Of a stretch of 38,389 nt of DNA, positions 1 through 7,523 are shown piece after piece. A model generated the notes under the pieces. That model was not told where the DNA came from, did no database searches, and saw only the letters and a program-made list of their open reading frames with translations. Each line of letters starts with the position of its first letter. Positions within the stretch are counted from its first letter, which is position 1. Source of the DNA: Chitinispirillaceae bacterium (lineage in GTDB: Bacteria > Fibrobacterota > Chitinivibrionia > Chitinivibrionales > Chitinispirillaceae); contig JAFGNB010000104.1 in the NCBI GenBank assembly GCA_016927235.1, positions 1 through 38,389 on the forward strand, read 5' to 3'. Made by a program: the position numbers and the translations under genes.

Positions 1-1041
1 CTGGTCGGACGATTCCGCGGCGGCCTTGCGTTTGTTAATATTTTAACAAGCATGCTGTTCGGCGCCATAGCAGGATCGTCGACCGCGGCGCTTTCGGGCG
101 TGGGAGGATTCATGATACCCCTGATGCACAAACTCGGATATAACCGGGAGTTCAGCACCTCGGTGACCGTCACCGCATCAACGACGGGCCTGCTGATTCC
201 GCCGAGTAACGTGATGATCGTTTACTCACTGGCAACCGGCGGCATGGTATCGATTGCAGCGCTCTTTATCGCGGGATACCTGCCGGGAATTTTGATGGGC
301 GCGGGGCTCATAGCGGTGAGCGGCTGGATTTCGGTCCGCAACAATTACGGAAAAGGAGCGTCGTTCAGCCTCAGAGACGCGGTGATGAGCCTGCTTCGGG
401 CGCTGCCGCCGCTCTTTCTGGTAGTTATCATCATCGGCGGGATACTTTCGGGATGGTTCACCCCCACCGAAGCCTCGGCAATCGCGGTTGTTTACGCGTT
501 GATATTATCGGTTGTCATATATCGCGAGGTGAGCGTCAGAGACCTCCCGCGGATCCTCCTGCAGTGCGGCATCACCACGGCGGTGGTGTTTCTGCTCATC
601 GGGACGAGCATGGCCATGTCGTGGGTGCTCGCCTCGGAACGGGTGCCTCAGGATATCGGCACTGCGCTGCTCGGCGCATCGTGCAACAAGGTTGTTCTCC
701 TGTTGATGATCAACGCCATTCTGCTTGTTGTCGGATGCTTTATGGATATGACGCCGGCGATCCTCATTTTCACCCCGATCTTCTTGCCTATTGTCGCGCA
801 GCTCGGGATCCACCCGCTCCACTTCGGCATCATCATGATCATGAACCTCTGTATCGGGTTGTGCACCCCGCCGGTGGGCACCTGCCTTTTTCTTGGATGC
901 AGCATCGGCGGAACGACCGTCACCAAGGTGATACGCTACATCATACCGTTCTTTATCGCGATGATCGTTACGCTGCTCGTTACGATATATGTTCCCGGAA
1001 TCAGCATGTGGCTGCCGGCGAAATGTGGACTTGTCAAATAA
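1..1041 (+). CDS. dctM: TRAP transporter large permease subunit, DctM type (5' end outside window)
   Basis: This gene is open from base 1 in frame with the ATG at 52, so its start lies upstream and roughly 80 residues are missing relative to the usual length of about 430. The visible 346 residues begin in a segment typical of DctM (LVGRFRGGLAFVN), followed by the Gly/Ser-rich stretch GAIAGSSTAALSGVGG. Many hydrophobic helices follow, with the conserved motifs TASTTGLLIPPSN and LCIGLCTPPVGTCLFLG. DctM is the ion-coupled inner-membrane channel subunit of TRAP transporters, which use a periplasmic DctP binding protein and the small membrane subunit DctQ; both would be expected upstream. Uronate isomerase follows after 54 bp with a strong ribosome binding site, so the likely cargo is a hexuronate, possibly 4-O-methylglucuronate. 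The substrate is inferred from context only. Confidence 0.93.
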   Translation: MVGRFRGGLAFVNILTSMLFGAIAGSSTAALSGVGGFMIPLMHKLGYNREFSTSVTVTASTTGLLIPPSNVMIVYSLATGGMVSIAALFIAGYLPGILMGAGLIAVSGWISVRNNYGKGASFSLRDAVMSLLRALPPLFLVVIIIGGILSGWFTPTEASAIAVVYALILSVVIYREVSVRDLPRILLQCGITTAVVFLLIGTSMAMSWVLASERVPQDIGTALLGASCNKVVLLLMINAILLVVGCFMDMTPAILIFTPIFLPIVAQLGIHPLHFGIIMIMNLCIGLCTPPVGTCLFLGCSIGGTTVTKVIRYIIPFFIAMIVTLLVTIYVPGISMWLPAKCGLVK

Positions 1042-1095
1042 TAACATGAACGGACGCAGCCGGCTTTTCAACCTTTTTAACCCAGGAGGAATTCA

Positions 1096-2508
1096 ATGGC
1101 GCACTACCATCTGCATCCCGACCGGTTTTTCGATCCCGACCCGGAAATACGAAAATATGCGCGGGAAATTTATGAAACCATTACAAGCCTTCCGATCGTC
1201 AGTCCGCACGGGCATGTCGATCCGAAGATATTCGCGGAGAACCGGCCGTTTCCCAATCCCACGCAACTCTTCATCACCCCCGACCATTATCTGTTCAGGA
1301 TGCTTTACTCGCAGGGTATCCCTATGGAGTCGCTCGGCATCCCCACGGTTGATGGCAGCCAGGTTGAAACCGACCCGAAAAAGATCTGGCGTATTTTTGC
1401 GGAGCATTATTATCTGTTTAACGGCACGCCGACGGGGGTATGGCTCGATTACGAGTTCAATGTGGTCTTCGGGCTTAAGGAAAAGCCCGACGGCGGAAAT
1501 GCCCTGAAAAACTATGACGAATTGAACGAGAAACTGGGGTCGCCCGAGTTTCTGCCCCGAACGCTTTACAAGCGATTCAATATCGAAGTTATGTCGACCA
1601 CCGACGCCGCCGCCGACACCCTTGAGCACCACCGGTCGATACGGGAATCGGGATGGGACGGAAGGATCATCCCCTGCTTCCGGCCCGATACGGTGACGGA
1701 TATCTCGACGAAAAACTGGGCCGGAAATATCGCACGGCTCGGCGAACTCACCGGAAGCGCCGTCGATTCATTCGCCGGGTATATCGGCGCGCTGGAGGAT
1801 CGTCGGCGCTTTTTTCAGCGGATGGGCGCCACTTCCACCGATCACGGCGTGTTTGCACCCTATACGCACGAATTAACCGAAAAGGAGGCGGACGCGTTGT
1901 TCCGGAAGGCGCTGCAGGGGAAAGCCACGCCCGAGGACGCGCGGGTATTCACCGCCCACATGCTCATGGAGATGGCGCGGATGAGCACGAATGACGGGAT
2001 GGTTATGCAGATTCACCCCGGATCCTGTCGGAATCACAATCCGGCTCTTTTCGACAGATTCGGGCTTGACAAAGGGCATGACATTCCCGTACTCGCCGAG
2101 TTTACGCTCAATATGAGGGAACTGCTCAACCGCTATGGAAACGATCCTCGTCTGACCGTCATCGTCTTTACCCTCGACGAAGCGACCTATTCGCGCGAAT
2201 TGGCTCCGCTTGCCGGTCATTATCCGGCGCTGAAACTCGGACCGGCGTGGTGGTTCAACGACAGCATCCGGGGCATCACGCACTACCGAGAGTCGACGAC
2301 GGAAACCGCCGGTTTTTACAATACCGTCGGATTCAACGACGATACCCGCGCATTCGTTTCCATCCCCGCCAGGCACGACGTCTCCCGGCGAATGGACGCG
2401 AATTATCTCGGCGGGTTGGTCGCCCGGCACATCATCACCACCGACGAAGCATTGACAATAGCAAAAAACCTGACCTATCACCTGGTGAAGGAGGCGTACA
2501 AACTCTGA
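1096..2508 (+). CDS. uxaC: Uronate (glucuronate/galacturonate) isomerase
   Basis: The 470-residue protein has the usual length of UxaC. It converts D-glucuronate to D-fructuronate (or galacturonate to tagaturonate), the first cytoplasmic step of hexuronate breakdown. Family hallmarks visible are the N-terminal metal-binding HGHVDPKIFAEN segment at about residue 37, MQIHPGSCRNHNP near 306, and the C-terminal FNDDTRAFVSIPARHDVSRR region. The start is fixed by AGGAGGAATTCA immediately before the ATG. It lies 54 bp after dctM and is probably co-transcribed with it. Together with the SDR at 14135 and the sugar kinase at 15060 it supplies most of an Ashwell-type pathway. Whether it accepts 4-O-methylglucuronate is unknown. 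Confidence 0.97.
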   Translation: MAHYHLHPDRFFDPDPEIRKYAREIYETITSLPIVSPHGHVDPKIFAENRPFPNPTQLFITPDHYLFRMLYSQGIPMESLGIPTVDGSQVETDPKKIWRIFAEHYYLFNGTPTGVWLDYEFNVVFGLKEKPDGGNALKNYDELNEKLGSPEFLPRTLYKRFNIEVMSTTDAAADTLEHHRSIRESGWDGRIIPCFRPDTVTDISTKNWAGNIARLGELTGSAVDSFAGYIGALEDRRRFFQRMGATSTDHGVFAPYTHELTEKEADALFRKALQGKATPEDARVFTAHMLMEMARMSTNDGMVMQIHPGSCRNHNPALFDRFGLDKGHDIPVLAEFTLNMRELLNRYGNDPRLTVIVFTLDEATYSRELAPLAGHYPALKLGPAWWFNDSIRGITHYRESTTETAGFYNTVGFNDDTRAFVSIPARHDVSRRMDANYLGGLVARHIITTDEALTIAKNLTYHLVKEAYKL

Positions 2509-2776
2509 CCGGCAGCGCATCGCCGCCGGCGGATGTCGCGTGCCGGAACCGGGATGACGCGGCCGCGGCGACGGAGGTTATCTCTTTGACGGCGTACGCA
2601 GGCCGCCATGCTCGTTGTTTTTCCTTCAGGGGAGAATTATTTTCCAATTTACGTACGAATTCGAATGGGCCTTACGCTCGCTGATCCGGATGAGAGCAGG
2701 TGATTTTTTCCGGAATACGATTGTTGCTTCGTGATACTCTGATTTGACCGGTTTTCGCCGTTGAGGATATTGATTA

Positions 2777-3940
2777 ATGCGCATTGCAATGCTTGCATGG
2801 GAGTCGCTCCATTCAATCGCCGCCGGAGGCGTGGCGGTACATGTCACCGAACTGGCGGCGGCGCTTGAACGGCAGGGCCATGAAGTGCACGTGTTTACGC
2901 GAATGGCCTGGCCCGGGCATTGGCAGTACGAACGCATTCACGGCGTCCACTATCACCGGGTTCCTTATGCCGGATGTCCGGATATCGTCGACGACTGCAA
3001 CGCCATGTGCAGATCATTCGTCAATGCGGTGTTTCATGTGGAAGACTATATGGGCGCCCACTTCGATATTGTCCATGCGCACGACTGGATGTCATCGAAT
3101 GCAATGGTGTGGATCAAGCAGGGCCGCGGTCGCAAGGGAATACTGACACTCCATTCCACCGAATACGGCCGTTGCGGCAATCATTTCTACGGCGGTCGTT
3201 CACAACGCATCATGGATCATGAACGTCACGGTACCTACTGCGCCGACAGGGTGATTACCGTCTCATGGGCATTGAAAAACGAAATAAAGTGGATATACAA
3301 CGTGCCGGATTGGAAGGCCTGCATGGTGTATAACGGTATTTCCTATTCAAGTTTCGACGGATATCTCGACCCGGGAAGGGTAAAGGCGCATTATCATATC
3401 GGGCCCGTGGATCCGACCGTCGCGTTCGTCGGCAGAATGACTTTTCAGAAGGGGCCCGATCTGCTCGTGGATGCGATACCGTATATAATGCGCTATCACC
3501 CGAACGCGAAGTTTGTTTTTACCGGGGAAGGTGATATGCGCGGACACGTTGAAAGTCGGGCGAGGGATCGTGGCGTGGGCAATGCATGCAGGTTCTACGG
3601 CACGATGGCGCGCGGCCAGCTCATCGATTTGTACAAATCGTGCGAATGTGTATGCATCCCCAGCCGTAACGAACCTTTCGGCATCGTCGTTTTGGAGGCA
3701 TGGGCCGCAGGTAAACCCGTAATTGCAACGGTAAACGGCGGGCCGGCGGAATTCGTATGGCATGACGTCAACGGCTATACAATACATCCCTCCCCTGAGT
3801 CGATTGCATGGGGTATCGGGACGCTGTTCAGTGATTTCGAGCACGGCCGCTGGATGGGCGCCAACGGCCGCAAAACCGTCGAAACCGCTTTTTCATGGGA
3901 TACGATCGCCGGTCACACCTATGGAGTTTACATTAGCTGA
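2777..3940 (+). CDS. GT4-family glycosyltransferase (glycogen synthase-like, GT-B fold)
   Basis: This 387-residue protein shows a complete GT-B layout. The N-terminal glycine-rich loop is AAGGVAVHVTELA (residues 16-27), an HAHDW motif lies near 100-104, and the nucleotide-sugar domain contains VGRMTFQKGPDLL (218-230). The GT4 acid pair is E299 and E307 in NEPFGIVVLEAW (EX7E). Members transfer a sugar from a nucleotide donor with retention; some related proteins make glycogen or other alpha-glucans. A TGAGGAT ribosome binding site precedes the ATG. It sits alone, 268 bp after uxaC and 121 bp before the corrinoid operon, with no obvious link to uronate breakdown. Donor and acceptor cannot be read from the sequence. 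Confidence 0.85.
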   Translation: MRIAMLAWESLHSIAAGGVAVHVTELAAALERQGHEVHVFTRMAWPGHWQYERIHGVHYHRVPYAGCPDIVDDCNAMCRSFVNAVFHVEDYMGAHFDIVHAHDWMSSNAMVWIKQGRGRKGILTLHSTEYGRCGNHFYGGRSQRIMDHERHGTYCADRVITVSWALKNEIKWIYNVPDWKACMVYNGISYSSFDGYLDPGRVKAHYHIGPVDPTVAFVGRMTFQKGPDLLVDAIPYIMRYHPNAKFVFTGEGDMRGHVESRARDRGVGNACRFYGTMARGQLIDLYKSCECVCIPSRNEPFGIVVLEAWAAGKPVIATVNGGPAEFVWHDVNGYTIHPSPESIAWGIGTLFSDFEHGRWMGANGRKTVETAFSWDTIAGHTYGVYIS

Positions 3941-4061
3941 TGCCCGTTTCAGGCGCGAAACACGCAGCCGTTCGCTGGAAAACAATTATTTTTTTAATGC
4001 CGAGTCGGATGCCGGTGCTTCATGATCTGCCGGCATGCATGGAGGTGAAGGGGCGTTTCGG

Positions 4062-4733
4062 ATGAATGAGCTAGTGGAAACGATCGGCCGTTGCGTCGAA
4101 CGGGGAAAAATCAACAAGGCGTCCCCCTTTCCCGGTGATATGAAGGGCCTGGACGGGGCGGACGAACTGACGCATCAGGCGCTCGAGGCGGGGACGGATG
4201 CCGAAGCTATTCTCCAGGCGTGCATTGCCGCAATGGTGCGTATCGGTGAGAAGTTCGGGAGGAATGAAGTGTTCGTGCCCGAGATGCTCATGGCGGCAAA
4301 AGCAATGAAGGCGGTGACTGAACATCTCAAACCGTTTTTCCAGTCGGGAAGCGTGCAGGCAAAGGGAACCTTTATCATCGGCACGGTCGCCGGTGACCTG
4401 CACGACATCGGCAAGAATCTTGTGTCGATGTTCGTCGAGGGAAACGGCTGGAACGTCGTCGATCTGGGGGTCGACGTTAAGCCGGAGAAATTCATCGATG
4501 CGATACGTAAACAACCGAAGTGTGTCGTCGGGTTGAGCGCGCTTCTGACCACCACTATCGTCAGCATGTCGAAGACGGTGCAGGAAATAAGGGCGCTGTT
4601 TCCCTCTATCAACATTGTCGTCGGGGGGGCCCCATTAACTATGGAGATTGCGAAGGAAATGGGAGCGAACGGGTATGCGCGCGACCCCCAGGGCGCGGTG
4701 AGGTGGCTTGCCGCAATCAGGGAGGCGTCGTGA
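4062..4733 (+). CDS. Cobalamin-binding (corrinoid) methyltransferase subunit
   Basis: The 223-residue protein has the two-domain build of MtaC/MtbC and MetH B12 modules. A helical cap (about residues 1-95, with EKFGRNEVFVPEMLMAAKAM) is followed by a Rossmann-like cobalamin domain. The latter carries the lower-ligand motif DLHDIGK (D112, H114, G117), the GLSALLTTT loop (S159) and the GGAP turn near 188-191. It carries the methyl group on cobalt between the methyl-donor and methyl-acceptor enzymes. I chose the ATG at 4062 because a GAAGGGG-type ribosome binding site sits about 8 bases before it; an in-frame ATG at 4035 lies before the Shine-Dalgarno sequence and would add 9 residues. Its stop overlaps the next gene's GTG, showing translational coupling to the homocysteine methyltransferase. 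Confidence 0.93.
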   Translation: MNELVETIGRCVERGKINKASPFPGDMKGLDGADELTHQALEAGTDAEAILQACIAAMVRIGEKFGRNEVFVPEMLMAAKAMKAVTEHLKPFFQSGSVQAKGTFIIGTVAGDLHDIGKNLVSMFVEGNGWNVVDLGVDVKPEKFIDAIRKQPKCVVGLSALLTTTIVSMSKTVQEIRALFPSINIVVGGAPLTMEIAKEMGANGYARDPQGAVRWLAAIREAS

Positions 4734-5614
4734 AATCGCTTCTTGCGGCGGTAAAAAAGGGCAAGGTGCTGGTATCGGACGGCGCGTGGGGCACTCAGCT
4801 TCATCAGTGCGGCCTCACGTCGGGCGAATGTCCCGAACTGTGGAACGTCACCCGCCGTGCCGATGTCTTTAGCGTGGCGAAAGGGTACATTGATGCGGGA
4901 GCGGACATGATCGAGACCAACAGCTTCGGCGGGAGCCCGTTGAAGCTCGGCCGTTACGGTCTTGGAGACCGTGCCGCAGAACTCAATGAAGCCGCTGCGG
5001 CGATTTCACGGGAAGCGGCGGGCGTCGACCGTTTCGTCCTCGGCTCCATAGGGCCCACGGGAGCGATCCTCATGACGGGCGAAGTAACCGAAGAGGAGCT
5101 TCGCGAAGGGTTCCGCATTCAGGCGGAAGCCCTGCAAAAGGGCGGGGCGGACGTCGTATGCATCGAGACCATGTCCGCCCTCGACGAGGCATGCATCGCC
5201 GTACGCGCGGCAAGGGAGGCTGCGGGGGGTGAAATCGTCTGCACGTTTACCTTCGAGAAAACCGCTACGGGTGAGTACCGTACCATGATGGGGATTTCCC
5301 CCGCCGAAATGGTACAGGCGGTCAAGGAGGCCGGGGCCGATATCATCGGAACGAACTGCGGCAACGGATTCGACGGCATGGTCGAGGTGGTCCGCGAAAT
5401 CAAAAAGGTAGACCGATTGACGCCGGTGCTGGTTCACGCGAACGCGGGGAAACCGGTGCTGCGGAACGGGGTAACGGTCTTTCCGGAGACGCCGGAGATG
5501 ATGGCATCGAAGGTGAATGACCTGATAGGCGCCGGCGCCGACATCATCGGCGGATGCTGCGGTACGGGTCCCGAACATATCCGGGCGCTGGCGGAGGCGA
5601 TCAGGTATCGATAA
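4730..5614 (+). CDS. Homocysteine S-methyltransferase (MetH N-terminal domain-type)
   Basis: The 294-residue protein matches the homocysteine-binding barrel of cobalamin-dependent methionine synthase: DGAWGTQL (17-24), ETNSFGG (62-68), GSIGPTG (105-111). The three zinc-thiolate cysteines are C210 (GTNCGNG) and C276-C277 (GGCCGTGP). It should activate homocysteine and take the methyl group from a methyl-cobalamin protein to form methionine. It contains only this module and has no pterin-binding, B12-binding or activation domain; two of those exist as separate neighbouring genes. The start is a GTG inside the upstream stop (gTGa) with GGAGG 4 bases before it, so this first gene overlap implies coupled expression. 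In the operon it would act as methyltransferase II. Confidence 0.93.
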   Translation: MKSLLAAVKKGKVLVSDGAWGTQLHQCGLTSGECPELWNVTRRADVFSVAKGYIDAGADMIETNSFGGSPLKLGRYGLGDRAAELNEAAAAISREAAGVDRFVLGSIGPTGAILMTGEVTEEELREGFRIQAEALQKGGADVVCIETMSALDEACIAVRAAREAAGGEIVCTFTFEKTATGEYRTMMGISPAEMVQAVKEAGADIIGTNCGNGFDGMVEVVREIKKVDRLTPVLVHANAGKPVLRNGVTVFPETPEMMASKVNDLIGAGADIIGGCCGTGPEHIRALAEAIRYR

Positions 5615-6354
5615 TGGAGCGTCTGCTGCCGCAGAGCGAACGGGAGGAGGGCGTCTTCGAGGTGACGATCGACGCCGCCGATGTCACGATAAGTAAAGAA
5701 GTGCTGTACCGTGCGCTCGGCTATTCCGATAACCGGATCGACCCTCATTTTAAAGACATTGTCGACCACGTGCTCGCAGGGATACATGATCTATGCGCCG
5801 TAAGGGCGGGATACCGGGTCCTTGACGCCCACGTTAAGGCGGACCGCGGTGAAGGTCTTGTGGTGGGCCGCACATTCATTACCACCGGGTGCACTATTGC
5901 CGGTCAGTTGAAAAACGCCGAAAAAGCGGCTCTTTTTCTCTGCACCATCGGTCCCGGTATGGAAGCATGGTCGCGTCGGTTGTTTCGGGAAGGCGATCCG
6001 GTAAGGGGCCATTTCGTTGATACGGCGGCGTCGCTTGCTGCGGAAAAAGCGGCCGCCGTTCTGCACGATCATATCGGGCTCGTCATGGCGGGCGGCGGAT
6101 TGAAAGTCACCAACCGCTTCAGTCCCGGATACTGCGGTTGGCCGGTGGCTGATCAGCGGCGACTTTTCTCTTTTTTTCCGGAAAATTTCTGCGGTATATC
6201 GCTGACCGAATCGGCGCTCATGGTGCCGGTGAAATCGGTAAGCGGGATGATCGGTATCGGTGCACATGCGATGAGGGAAAATTATTCCTGTGAACGGTGT
6301 TCGAGAAAAGAGTGCACCGCCTCCCGGGCATACAAAAACTCCGCGCCAACGTAA
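5614..6354 (+). CDS. MetH-type activation domain protein (AdoMet-dependent corrinoid reactivase)
   Basis: This 246-residue protein resembles the vitamin B12-dependent methionine synthase activation domain as a stand-alone protein. The AdoMet-binding RxxxGY motif is visible as RFSPGYCGWP (R168 to Y173). The preceding VDTAASLAAEKAAAVL helix and following SLTESALMVPVKSVSGMIGIG segment also fit. The role would be to remethylate cob(II)alamin that has fallen out of the cycle, using AdoMet and an electron donor. Unusually, the C-terminus carries a cysteine cluster C226-x2-C229-x4-C234, suggesting a metal or Fe-S site. The ATG overlaps the upstream TAA (taATG), a second overlap in the operon. It begins 880 bp after the homocysteine methyltransferase start and ends 14 bp before the URO-D gene. 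Confidence 0.88.
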   Translation: MERLLPQSEREEGVFEVTIDAADVTISKEVLYRALGYSDNRIDPHFKDIVDHVLAGIHDLCAVRAGYRVLDAHVKADRGEGLVVGRTFITTGCTIAGQLKNAEKAALFLCTIGPGMEAWSRRLFREGDPVRGHFVDTAASLAAEKAAAVLHDHIGLVMAGGGLKVTNRFSPGYCGWPVADQRRLFSFFPENFCGISLTESALMVPVKSVSGMIGIGAHAMRENYSCERCSRKECTASRAYKNSAPT

Positions 6355-6368
6355 AAGAAGGTGTACTC

Positions 6369-7394
6369 ATGACGGATCAACAATGGGAAGTGTTGAAAAA
6401 AGTGGTGGGGGGCGAGGCTGTCAAACCCTTGCCGGTCGGATTCATCGTCGATTGCCCATGGCTTCCGAACTGGTACGGTGTCACGATCCTCGACTATTTT
6501 TCAAACGACGGCGTCTGGTTCGACGCCAACCTCAAAGCGATCAGCGATTTTCCGGATGTCATGTTCCTGCCCGGGTTCTGGTCGGAGTTCGGCATGTGCA
6601 CGGAACCGTCGGCATTCGGGGCGCGCTGCACCTTCCCTTCCGACGAATTCCCCTTTGCGCATAAAATCATCGCTTCCGTCGACGATATCGATTTACTGAC
6701 AATTCCCGATCCGAGAACCGACGGACTGCTGCCGTTCATGCTCAACCGGCTGCGGCTCGCTCAGCCGCGCATTGAAGAGGCGGGCCATACGATCCGCTTT
6801 GCCGTTGCCCGCGGTCCGCTCAATATCGCAAGCTACCTCATGGGATCAACCGAATTACTGACCGCCATGATGATGCAGCCGGAAAAAGTACAGAGGCTTC
6901 TAACGACCATTACGTCGTTTCTTAAAGGGTGGCTTGGGCTGCAGCGGGAAACCTTCCCTTCCATCGACGGCATTTTTCTGCTTGACGATATCATCGGATT
7001 CCTCGGTAAAGAGGAGTTCCGTTCCTTCGGCCTGCCCTTCTTCAAGGAGCTTTTTACCACCGATGTCTCAATCCGGTTCCTTCATAACGACGCCCCCTGC
7101 AGGGTTTCCGCGCCGTTTCTTCCGGAGATGAACGTCAACCTGTTCAATATGGGGTTCGACATTACCCTCGCGGAACTCAAGGAGTTGACCGGCGATCGGG
7201 TCGCTCTGCTCGGCAACATTCCTCCGCGCGATGTGCTGGCTGGCATTGATAAAACAAAGATCGTCGATGCCGCAGGAAAGATGGTGAATTCCCTCCAGAA
7301 TACGACAAAGGTCGTTTTTTCCTGCGGGGGAGGAATGCCGCCCGGCGTTCGTTCTGAAAATATCCGGCTGTTTATTGATGCCGTGCGGAAATGA
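6369..7394 (+). CDS. Uroporphyrinogen decarboxylase-superfamily methyltransferase (MtaA/CmuA-like)
   Basis: The 341-residue protein belongs to the URO-D superfamily, which contains the corrinoid methyltransferases MtaA/MtbA and the CmuA methyltransferase domain as well as HemE. It lacks the HemE N-terminal arginine-rich substrate motif. C-terminal zinc-type residues are present: H239 in FLHNDAPC and C319 in FSCGGGMPPGVRSENI. The usual HxC is here HND with a Cys at 244. The expected role is to move a methyl group between a small substrate and the corrinoid protein. The start ATG has AGAAGG 7 bases upstream; an upstream in-frame start at 6297 would overlap the previous gene. No methyl-folate domain is present in the operon, so I infer this is the methyl-donor-side enzyme. 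It could alternatively be a second acceptor-side enzyme. Confidence 0.88.
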   Translation: MTDQQWEVLKKVVGGEAVKPLPVGFIVDCPWLPNWYGVTILDYFSNDGVWFDANLKAISDFPDVMFLPGFWSEFGMCTEPSAFGARCTFPSDEFPFAHKIIASVDDIDLLTIPDPRTDGLLPFMLNRLRLAQPRIEEAGHTIRFAVARGPLNIASYLMGSTELLTAMMMQPEKVQRLLTTITSFLKGWLGLQRETFPSIDGIFLLDDIIGFLGKEEFRSFGLPFFKELFTTDVSIRFLHNDAPCRVSAPFLPEMNVNLFNMGFDITLAELKELTGDRVALLGNIPPRDVLAGIDKTKIVDAAGKMVNSLQNTTKVVFSCGGGMPPGVRSENIRLFIDAVRK

Positions 7395-7523
7395 ATGGGA
7401 AGAAAGATACTACGAGAGTATATTTATAGAATATTTATGTGCTCATTGAATTCCGGCGGACACCTACCTTTCCAGCGCCGCCGGAAGAGGGGGAGAAACG
7501 ACAATCTTTTCAGGGGAGGAAAG

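Noticed and set aside
2509-2776. 268-bp gap between uxaC and the GT4 gene as a hidden gene
   Set aside because: Short frames there have no start signals or recognisable motifs; only the ribosome binding site of the GT4 gene is convincing.
7395-7523. 43 additional N-terminal codons of the GH67 gene
   Set aside because: They would place a charged Arg-rich stretch ahead of a clear signal peptide and lack a Shine-Dalgarno sequence; GGGGAGGA precedes 7524.
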